A stretch of DNA of 5,149 nucleotides. It comes from Ignavibacteria bacterium. GTDB lineage: Bacteria > Bacteroidota > Ignavibacteria > Ignavibacteriales > Melioribacteraceae. A program made the position numbers and the translations under genes. The stretch is from the NCBI GenBank assembly GCA_011049495.1, contig DSBF01000182.1:1-5149 (forward strand), in the 5' to 3' direction. The first letter of the stretch is position 1. Every line of letters begins with the position of its first letter. This document shows, piece after piece, positions 1-5,149 of the stretch. The notes beneath the pieces are model-generated. The model was not told where the DNA came from, did no database searches, and worked only from the letters and a program-made list of their open reading frames with translations.

Positions 1-348
1 AACACTAGCCATAATTTGTGTTTCATTCTTAAAATCTTTCGGGAAAAGAGGTCTAATCGGTCTATCTATTAATCTTGAACTTAAGACTTCTTTTTCGGTA
101 GGTCTACCTTCTCTTTTAAAGAATCCACCGGGAAATTTACCGGCTGCGAAAGCTTTTTCTCTATATTCAACCGAAAGAGGGAAGAAATCAATGTCTTCTC
201 TAGCCTCACTTGATGCAACTGCTGTAACTAATACCATAGTATCACCGTAACGCACCATTACAGCGCCGTCAGCCTGTTTAGCTAATCTACCGGTTTCAAG
301 GGTGAGTTTCTTTCCCCCAATTTCAACTTCTTTACGTATAATATCCAT
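1..348 (-). CDS. pnp: Polyribonucleotide nucleotidyltransferase (PNPase), N-terminal part; gene continues past the left edge
   Basis: PNPase is a cytoplasmic, phosphate-dependent 3'-to-5' exoribonuclease that degrades mRNA and can add tails in reverse. Only the first 116 codons are present, read from an ATG at 348-346 with no stop before the window edge. The visible part is the start of the first RNase PH-like domain. It opens MDIIRKEVEIGGKKLTLETG and carries the highly conserved family stretch at residues 74-102, including FFKREGRPTEKE and SRLIDRPIRPLF. The full family protein is about 700 residues, with a second RNase PH domain plus KH and S1 domains, so most of it lies outside. The start is supported by AAGGA at 358-354, five bases upstream, which overlaps the rpsO stop codon. 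The gap to rpsO is only 8 bases, so the two are surely co-transcribed and probably translationally coupled. Identity is very secure. Confidence 0.97.
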   Translation of the reverse strand, partial: MDIIRKEVEIGGKKLTLETGRLAKQADGAVMVRYGDTMVLVTAVASSEAREDIDFFPLSVEYREKAFAAGKFPGGFFKREGRPTEKEVLSSRLIDRPIRPLFPKDFKNETQIMASV

Positions 349-359
349 TTTATTCCTTA
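349..359 (-). promoter_or_regulatory. Shine-Dalgarno of pnp overlapping the rpsO stop codon
   Basis: On the minus strand the junction reads TAAGGAATAAA followed by the pnp ATG. AAGGA (358-354) lies five bases before the start codon and shares bases with the rpsO stop TAA (359-357). This fixes the pnp start and implies that ribosomes ending rpsO translation sit on the pnp initiation site. Confidence 0.75.
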
Positions 360-626
360 TTTTCTGATATTGAGTTCTTTAATGACTGCTCTATATCTGT
401 TAATATCTTTTTTGGCAAGATAATCTAGCAATCTTCTTCTTTTACCAACCATTTTCATCAAACCTCTTCTTGATGAATGGTCTTTGGAATGCTTCCCAAA
501 GTGATCAGTAAGTTCATTAATTCTTTTAGTAAGAATTGCAACTTGAACTTCAGCTGTTCCGCTGTCGTTTTCACTTTTGCCAAATTTTTTAATTAGTTCT
601 AACTTTTGTTCTTTTGTTAAAGACAT
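357..626 (-). CDS. rpsO: 30S ribosomal protein S15
   Basis: S15 is a primary binder of the 16S rRNA central domain, where it recognises a three-way junction and a nearby G-U/G-C motif in helix 22 and helps nucleate platform assembly. The 89-residue product has exactly the usual length. It begins MSLTKEQKLELIKKFGKSEN and contains the family signature at about residues 46-70, with HSKDHSSRRGL followed by MVGKRRRLLDYL. It ends with the typical basic helix RYRAVIKELNIRK. The start at 626 is supported by a strong AGGAG Shine-Dalgarno six bases upstream. A 75-base leader separates it from ribF, the only real intergenic gap in the window, and could hold an autoregulatory element. pnp follows after 8 bases. 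Identity is certain. Confidence 0.99.
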   Translation of the reverse strand: MSLTKEQKLELIKKFGKSENDSGTAEVQVAILTKRINELTDHFGKHSKDHSSRRGLMKMVGKRRRLLDYLAKKDINRYRAVIKELNIRK

Positions 627-632
627 TTGTAA

Positions 633-637
633 CTCCT
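633..637 (-). promoter_or_regulatory. Strong Shine-Dalgarno of rpsO (AGGAG)
   Basis: The minus strand reads TATAGGAGTTACAA before the rpsO ATG, placing AGGAG six bases from the start codon. It is the best ribosome binding site in the window. rbfA and truB have no comparable site, so rpsO appears to be initiated independently rather than by coupling to ribF. Confidence 0.8.
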
Positions 638-649
638 ATAAATTAATTA

Positions 650-678
650 ATAATGTAACCCCAGTATTATGAAATCAA
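650..678 (-). promoter_or_regulatory. Weak sigma70-like promoter candidate before rpsO
   Basis: On the minus strand TTGATT (678-673) and CATTAT (655-650) are separated by 17 bases. Each matches four of six bases of the sigma70 consensus boxes. An internal promoter before rpsO would fit the 75-base gap and its own strong ribosome binding site. AT-rich sequence throws up such pairs easily, and Bacteroidota-like groups use different promoter rules, so support is weak. The -35 box overlaps the right arm and loop of the leader hairpin. Confidence 0.2.
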
Positions 679-700
679 TTTTTACTCATTCATAACCAGG
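661..700 (-). promoter_or_regulatory. Imperfect hairpin in the rpsO leader, candidate S15 autoregulatory element
   Basis: Just after the ribF stop, the minus-strand arms CCTGGTTATGAA (700-689) and TTCATAATACTGG (673-661) can pair. The core is seven perfect pairs (TTATGAA/TTCATAA), closed by a G-U, a one-base A bulge, a G-C, a T-T mismatch and two C-G pairs. The loop is 15 bases. No T-run follows, so it does not look like an intrinsic terminator. S15 represses its own mRNA through leader structures in several bacterial groups, and the adjacent G-U and G-C pairs resemble the kind of feature S15 recognises. The pairing is seen in the sequence; the function is inference. It was folded by eye only and may be chance in AT-rich DNA. 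Confidence 0.35.
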
Positions 701-701
701 A

Positions 702-1643
702 TCAATTAGTTATTTCTACTGCTAAAATTTTTGCTGCTGTTTTTTTATCCAATTCAATTTGTGAAATCAATTCATCTTTAGATGCAAACTTTTTTTCATG
801 TCGAATTTTTTTGATGAAATTTATTTTTAGAATTTCACCATAAATAATTCTGTTAAAATTAAACAGATGTACTTCCGGTACAAGTTCTGTTGTATCTGCA
901 AATGTGGGGCGATAACCAATATTCATAACACCATGAAGGTCTTCGCCGTTTAAATCACAACCGACTGCATAAACACCGGTTTGAGGAATAAGTTTATCGG
1001 AATTTCGCATTCCTAAATTTGCAGTTGGGAACCCCAGAATTCTTCCTCTTTTTGCCCCGGTAACTACCTCTCCCTGCATTGTATAACTTCTACCAAGAAA
1101 AGTGTTTGCCCGATCGATATCACCGTCAATTAAAGCTTGCCTGATAATTGTACTGCTTACAATTTCGTTGTTTAGTTTAACCGCATCGACTGATGTAACG
1201 TCGAAACCAAATTTTTCTCCAAGATTACGGAGTGCATCGGCATCACCAACCCTGTCTTTCCCGAATTTATGATCATGCCCAACTACTACATTTTTTGCAT
1301 CAAATCTATCAACAATAAAATTCTTAACAAATTCTTCAGAAGTCTGCTCCGAAAATTTCTCCGTGAAGTTAATTAGATAAAAATTATCGATACCGAGTTG
1401 TTCTAAAATTTCTTTCTTCTCATCAAGTGTTGTAAGAATTTTTATATCATAGTTTTTCGCAATTACTTTTCTCGGATGCGGATCAAAAGAAACAACTGTG
1501 CTTTGTAAATTCTTTTGCTTTGCAATATTTGAAAGAACACTTAAAATATTCTGATGACCAACATGAAGTCCGTCAAAAGTACCGATAGTAACGCAAGTGT
1601 TTTTTAATTTTAATTTATCATTTTTATCAGAAAGAATTTTCAT
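702..1643 (-). CDS. ribF: Bifunctional riboflavin kinase / FAD synthetase
   Basis: This cytoplasmic enzyme phosphorylates riboflavin to FMN and then adenylylates FMN to FAD. At 313 residues it is full length for the two-domain family. The N-terminal FAD synthetase (nucleotidyltransferase) domain shows GTFDGLHVGH (residues 21-30), SFDPHP (52-57), GHDHKFGKDRVGD (122-134) and SSTIIRQAL (163-171). The C-terminal riboflavin kinase domain runs from about 187 to 310, with GFPTANL (204-210, including the PTAN motif), TGVYAVG, NIGYRPTF (241-248) and PEVHLFNF (256-263), where Glu257 is the likely catalytic base by family comparison. The ATG at 1643 overlaps the truB stop TGA in an ATGA junction, implying coupled translation; GGGGA lies directly against the ATG, too close to be a good ribosome binding site. 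The same position between truB and rpsO is known in Bacillus, where the gene is called ribC. Confidence 0.97.
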   Translation of the reverse strand: MKILSDKNDKLKLKNTCVTIGTFDGLHVGHQNILSVLSNIAKQKNLQSTVVSFDPHPRKVIAKNYDIKILTTLDEKKEILEQLGIDNFYLINFTEKFSEQTSEEFVKNFIVDRFDAKNVVVGHDHKFGKDRVGDADALRNLGEKFGFDVTSVDAVKLNNEIVSSTIIRQALIDGDIDRANTFLGRSYTMQGEVVTGAKRGRILGFPTANLGMRNSDKLIPQTGVYAVGCDLNGEDLHGVMNIGYRPTFADTTELVPEVHLFNFNRIIYGEILKINFIKKIRHEKKFASKDELISQIELDKKTAAKILAVEITN

Positions 1644-2356
1644 TCCCCGTCAACCGAAATAGAATTAAAAACTTTTTCAAATTCATTAATTGTAAAAGCA
1701 GATTTAACATCAAACTGCCCGATTGCTTCTCTTCTTAACTTTTTCAGATAACCACCGGTACCTAATTTTTTACCAAAATCATCGGCAATAACCCGTATAT
1801 ATGTGCCTTTAGAGCAAATTATTCTAAAGTAGACATCAGGTTCAATATATTTTTCAATAGTAAAATCAAAAATTTCAACTTCCCGCAGATTACGTTCTAT
1901 TTTTATTCCTTTGCGAGCATATTTATAAAGAGGTTTTCCTTTATGCTTTAACGCAGAATACATTGGCGGAATCTGCTGAATTTTTCCGAGAAATAAATTA
2001 CGGGTTTCGTTCAAGATTTCAAGATTTACAAAATCAGTTTTCACAGATCCGGACAGCTCTGTTTCAGAATCCATAGAGCGAGAAGTTCTGCCGAGAGAAA
2101 TAATACCCGAATAAACTTTTTTTAAGTCCTGAAATTTACTTATCTCTTTAGTCTTCTTACCCGTACAAAGAATAAGTAACCCGGTAGCTTTTGGATCTAA
2201 AGTTCCGGCATGACCGATTTTCTTAATCCCGGTAATTTTTCTAAGCTTATTTACAATACCAAAAGAACTAATTCCTTCATCTTTATCAATAAGTATTACT
2301 TCACCGTTGGTAAAATCAAAATTCGATAAATCATTCGTCGCTTTGCTTATCATCAT
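1640..2356 (-). CDS. truB: tRNA pseudouridine(55) synthase TruB, short form without PUA domain
   Basis: TruB converts U55 in the T-loop of tRNAs to pseudouridine. From the ATG at 2356 the protein has 238 residues. Motifs visible are GEVILIDKDEGISSF (18-32), the catalytic motif GHAGTLDPKATGLL with Asp54 as the nucleophile, QIPPMYSALKHKGKPLYKYAR (128-148), and CSKGTYIRVIADDFGKKLG (181-199). It ends soon after the LRREAIGQF segment, so the C-terminal PUA domain present in the roughly 314-residue E. coli enzyme is absent. Such short forms are usual in Bacteroidota and relatives. The frame also opens further upstream at a TTG (2392), but the family homology begins near residue 18 of the chosen start, so the extension is probably not translated. 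Two adjacent ATGs (2356 and 2353) are both possible, and neither has a Shine-Dalgarno. Either choice overlaps the end of rbfA by 23-26 bases. The stop overlaps the ribF start. Confidence 0.95.
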   Translation of the reverse strand: MMISKATNDLSNFDFTNGEVILIDKDEGISSFGIVNKLRKITGIKKIGHAGTLDPKATGLLILCTGKKTKEISKFQDLKKVYSGIISLGRTSRSMDSETELSGSVKTDFVNLEILNETRNLFLGKIQQIPPMYSALKHKGKPLYKYARKGIKIERNLREVEIFDFTIEKYIEPDVYFRIICSKGTYIRVIADDFGKKLGTGGYLKKLRREAIGQFDVKSAFTINEFEKVFNSISVDGE

Positions 2357-2687
2357 CGTGCAATTTTTTGAATAAATCTTCCATCTTTTCAACGTAGTCT
2401 AATGTATCGTCAATAAAAAAATTAAGTTCCGGCGTATGACGTAATTTAATTTTTTGAGCAAGCTGTCCTCTTATAAAACCTTTCAACTCTGTAACTTTTT
2501 CAAGAATTGCTTCTCTATTCTCTTTCTCAAAAACCGAGATATAAACTTTCGCGACTCTAATATCCGGCGAAACCGCAACATTAGTAATTGTTACCAAACC
2601 AAATTGAGGGTCTTGAAGTTTATGAAGAAAAATCAAACTCAATTCTTCTTTAATTAGATGCTCTATTTTTTCTTTTCGTATAGACAT
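2331..2687 (-). CDS. rbfA: 30S ribosome-binding factor A
   Basis: RbfA is a small KH-like protein that binds the immature 30S subunit and assists late 16S rRNA 5'-end processing; it is also known as a cold-adaptation factor. The 118-residue product has the family's usual length. It shows the N-terminal helix (RKEKIEHLIKEELSLIF), then DPQFGLVTITNVAVSPDIRVAKVYISV at about 26-52, the helix with LKGFIRGQLAQKIKLRHTPEL (68-88), and the C-terminal strand FFIDDTLDYVEKMEDLFKKL. The last residues are an acidic tail (HDDDKQSDE), whose coding DNA overlaps the truB start. The ATG is only two bases after the infB stop (TAGTAATG), with no clear ribosome binding site, so translation is probably coupled to infB. 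Identity is secure from both sequence and position. Confidence 0.97.
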   Translation of the reverse strand: MSIRKEKIEHLIKEELSLIFLHKLQDPQFGLVTITNVAVSPDIRVAKVYISVFEKENREAILEKVTELKGFIRGQLAQKIKLRHTPELNFFIDDTLDYVEKMEDLFKKLHDDDKQSDE

Positions 2688-2689
2688 TA

Positions 2690-5149
2690 CTATTCAAGTT
2701 TCTTCTTAGTCTCAATAAATTTGTACCCTTCAATTATATCGCCAACCTTAATGTCATTAAAGTTTGCTATGTTTAATCCGCATTCATAACCTGCGTCAAC
2801 CTCTTTTACATCGTCTTTGAATCTCTTTAACGAAGCAAGTTCACCGGTGTAAATAACAACACCATCACGGAACAATCTAATTTTATTATTACGAGTAATC
2901 TTCCCGTCCTGAACATAGCAACCTGCGATTGTACCAACTTTTGGCACTTTAAAGATTTCTCTCACTTCTATGGTTGCAACGTTTTCTTCGGATATAACCG
3001 GTGAGAGCATTCCTTCAAGTGCGGATTTAACTTCGTTAATTGCATCATATATAACGTTGTATAATCTTATATCAACTTTTTCTTGTTCAGCAAGTTTTCT
3101 TGCGGCTATGTGTGGTCTAACATGGAAACCAACAATTATTGCGTTTGAAGCGGCTGCAAGCAAAACGTCGCCTTCAGAAATTGCACCAACGCCTTTATGA
3201 ATAACACTTACCGCAACTTCGTTATTCGAAAGCTTCATTAATGAATCCGCCAAAGCTTCAACCGAACCATCAACATCACCTTTAACAACAATAGGAAGCT
3301 CTTTAAATCCGCCTTGACTAATTTGATTTGCAATTTCATCAAGTGTGAGATGTTTAATTTGTCTATGACTTTGTTCGCGTTTAAGCTGTTGTCTCTTCAA
3401 ACCTATTTCTCTTGCTTCACGTTCACTATTTACAACAGTGAATATATCACCGGCTTGCGGCGCACTGTCGAAGCCCAGAACCAGAGCAGGTGTTGAAGGA
3501 GAAGCTTCGTTAATTTTATTATTTCTTTCATCAAACATCGCACGAACACGACCGTAAGTATTTCCGGCAACAAATGGATCACCAACTTTCATAGTTCCTT
3601 TTTGAATAAGAACAGTTGCGGTAACTCCTCTGCCTTTATCTAGTTGTGATTCAATTACGGTTCCACGCGCTTTTCTATTAGGATTTGCTTTTAATTCGAG
3701 CACTTCTGCTTCAAGCAGAATTTTCTCTAAGAGTTCTTCAATGTTTAAGCCGGATTTTGCTGAAATTTGAACACACTGATATTTTCCGCCCCAATCTTCA
3801 ACTAAAATATTTCTATCTGCTAATTGTTGTTTTATCTTATCAGGATTAGCACCGGGTTTATCAATTTTGTTAATTGCAATTACAATTGGTACTCCGGCAG
3901 CCTGCGCATGGTTAATTGCTTCAACTGTCTGTGGCATTACCGCATCATCAGCAGCCACAATAAGAATAACTATATCAGTAACTTTTGCACCTCGTGCACG
4001 CATAGCGGTAAAAGCTTCATGACCGGGAGTATCAAGGAAACTTATGTATTTTCCATCATCTAACTGCACTCTATATGCACCAATATGCTGAGTGATACCA
4101 CCGGATTCACCGGCAACGACATTGGATTTTCTAATGTAATCAAGCAAAGAGGTTTTTCCGTGGTCAACATGTCCCATAATCGTAACTACAGGCGGTCTGT
4201 GCACTAATGAATCCTCAGGGTCATCTTCTTCTTCGATAAGCTCGGCTTTATATTCATCTTCGAACTTAACGCTAAAATCAAACTCATCAGCTACAAGAGT
4301 AATAGTTTCCTCTTCAAGACGTTGATTTATAGAAACCATCAAGCCCATTTCAATACATTTTTGAATAACATCACTGACCGATACTTTCATTAAATTAGCA
4401 AGTTCACTTACCGAAATGTATTCCGTTACATGTAGAATTGATTTCTCAATTTCTTGTTGTTCCTGTCTTTTTACTTCTTCTTCTTCTCTTTCTTTTTTCT
4501 TCTTCTTTTTGAAACTTGCACGTGAAGCACTAACTGTTTCGTCCATACTAAGAAGAGTTCTTTTTATCGCAGCTTCAACTTCTTCTACATCAACATCAAA
4601 TTTTTTGGCTTTTTTCTTTTTCTTACCTTTTTTTGCTACATCAGATTCATCTTCAATCTCACGTTTTTTAGCTTTCAACTTTTTCTTTTTTCGTTTACCG
4701 GCTTGTTTTTCTTCCACTGCAATTTCTTCAGGAGTTTTTGGTTTCTCAGGTTTCTTTTCTTCTATTACTTGTTCAACAGGTTCAGGCTTCGGTTTAGGTT
4801 CTTCAATTTTCTCTTTTTTACCGGCTTTTTTCTTTTTGCGTTTATCTTCTAATTCAATTTTTCCAACGACCGTTAGACCCTTTTTCTTTTTTACAAGTTC
4901 TTTTTCAGAATCGGTTTGAAATGGTTCGGGAGGTGTTTCTTTAGCTTCTTCGGATGTTGGAAGTTCTTCAATTTCTTTTAATTCTTCGGTAGATTCTTCA
5001 ACTTTAAATTCCTCTTTTTTAGATTCCTTTTTCTCAGATTCTGCTCCAAGATCTTCGGCTTTTTCTTGCGCACTTGGTTCTTCTGTTGGAGTTTGTTTTT
5101 CATCAACTCGTTCACCGCGTTTTTTCTGAAACTCGGAAATTTTTCTATA
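2690..5149 (-). CDS. infB: Translation initiation factor IF-2, 5' end beyond the window
   Basis: IF-2 is the GTPase that brings initiator fMet-tRNA to the 30S subunit and promotes 50S joining. The frame is open from the right edge to a TAG at 2692-2690, giving 819 visible residues and no start. Visible residues 1 to about 235 are a Lys/Glu/Pro-rich, low-complexity linker with poly-lysine runs. An IF2_N domain follows (about 237-290), then an acidic spacer and the GTPase domain: G1 GHVDHGKT (326-333), G2 around GGITQHIGA (350-358), G3 DTPGH (373-377), G4 NKID (427-430) and G5 SAK (463-465). Domain II has KGRGVTATVLIQKGTMKVGD (505-524). The C-terminal fMet-tRNA-binding domain shows GTIAGCYVQDG, GELASLKRFKDDVKEV and ECGLNI. 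A GTG at 4717 could be taken as the start, but the same composition and frame continue upstream, so it is more likely internal. The missing 5' part probably encodes a first N-terminal domain. Confidence 0.98.
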   Translation of the reverse strand, partial: YRKISEFQKKRGERVDEKQTPTEEPSAQEKAEDLGAESEKKESKKEEFKVEESTEELKEIEELPTSEEAKETPPEPFQTDSEKELVKKKKGLTVVGKIELEDKRKKKKAGKKEKIEEPKPKPEPVEQVIEEKKPEKPKTPEEIAVEEKQAGKRKKKKLKAKKREIEDESDVAKKGKKKKKAKKFDVDVEEVEAAIKRTLLSMDETVSASRASFKKKKKKEREEEEVKRQEQQEIEKSILHVTEYISVSELANLMKVSVSDVIQKCIEMGLMVSINQRLEEETITLVADEFDFSVKFEDEYKAELIEEEDDPEDSLVHRPPVVTIMGHVDHGKTSLLDYIRKSNVVAGESGGITQHIGAYRVQLDDGKYISFLDTPGHEAFTAMRARGAKVTDIVILIVAADDAVMPQTVEAINHAQAAGVPIVIAINKIDKPGANPDKIKQQLADRNILVEDWGGKYQCVQISAKSGLNIEELLEKILLEAEVLELKANPNRKARGTVIESQLDKGRGVTATVLIQKGTMKVGDPFVAGNTYGRVRAMFDERNNKINEASPSTPALVLGFDSAPQAGDIFTVVNSEREAREIGLKRQQLKREQSHRQIKHLTLDEIANQISQGGFKELPIVVKGDVDGSVEALADSLMKLSNNEVAVSVIHKGVGAISEGDVLLAAASNAIIVGFHVRPHIAARKLAEQEKVDIRLYNVIYDAINEVKSALEGMLSPVISEENVATIEVREIFKVPKVGTIAGCYVQDGKITRNNKIRLFRDGVVIYTGELASLKRFKDDVKEVDAGYECGLNIANFNDIKVGDIIEGYKFIETKKKLE

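Noticed and set aside
661..700. Intrinsic terminator between ribF and rpsO
   Set aside because: The stem is AT-rich with a 15-base loop and no T-run follows it on the minus strand, so it does not meet the pattern of an intrinsic terminator.
2454..4063. Several short plus-strand open frames (2454-2657, 2970-3200, 3314-3496, 3824-4063)
   Set aside because: All lie antisense to rbfA or conserved parts of infB, resemble no family I know, and are expected by chance in AT-rich DNA.
4416..4919. A 167-codon plus-strand open frame rich in Phe and Ser, opposite infB
   Set aside because: It is the antisense of the Lys/Glu-rich IF-2 linker: AAA/AAG and GAA codons read backwards give TTT, CTT and TTC. 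It has no recognisable domain and lies wholly within infB.
4480..5040. Tandem repeat or microsatellite in the T/C-rich plus-strand stretch
   Set aside because: The pyrimidine bias comes from mixed Lys and Glu codons in the IF-2 linker; no repeat unit of fixed length is kept, so it is low-complexity coding sequence.
1..5149. CRISPR array, insertion sequence, tRNA gene, riboswitch or phage element
   Set aside because: Conserved minus-strand coding sequence fills all but about 85 bases of the window. No direct-repeat array, transposase, inverted terminal repeats or cloverleaf was seen, and the ribF upstream region is the truB coding end with no room for an FMN riboswitch.

Overview
The window is an ordinary but neatly packed stretch of the translation-factor operon found in most bacteria. 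Every gene lies on the minus strand, in transcription order infB (open at its 5' end), rbfA, truB, ribF, rpsO, pnp (only its first 116 codons). The plus-strand open frames are antisense shadows. The DNA is AT-rich. TruB is short, lacks the C-terminal PUA domain, and has a Bacteroidota/Chlorobi-like N-terminus. With the overall protein flavour this suggests the Bacteroidota-Chlorobiota-Ignavibacteriota group, most likely an Ignavibacteria-like lineage. The lineage call is inference from remembered family features, not a database search.

Layout from right to left: positions 5149-2690 are infB (IF-2). Its frame is open to the window edge, so the true start lies outside. A long Lys/Glu-rich linker precedes the IF2_N, GTPase and C-terminal domains. 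Two bases separate infB from rbfA (2687-2331). rbfA overlaps truB (probable start 2356, stop at 1640), and truB overlaps ribF (1643-702) by an ATGA junction. The only real gap, 627-701, lies before rpsO (626-357). It holds an imperfect hairpin, a weak promoter-like pair and a clear Shine-Dalgarno sequence. pnp starts 8 bases after the rpsO stop and runs off the left edge. No gene-free stretch longer than about 75 bases exists.

The genes work together in translation and RNA metabolism: IF-2 recruits initiator tRNA, RbfA matures the 30S subunit, TruB modifies tRNA U55, S15 is a primary 16S rRNA binder, and PNPase degrades and trims RNA. RibF makes FMN and FAD and is the metabolic outsider. I found no undescribed system. 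The points most worth a second look are the rpsO leader structure, the missing rpsO-pnp intergenic region, the truB start, and the infB 5' boundary.
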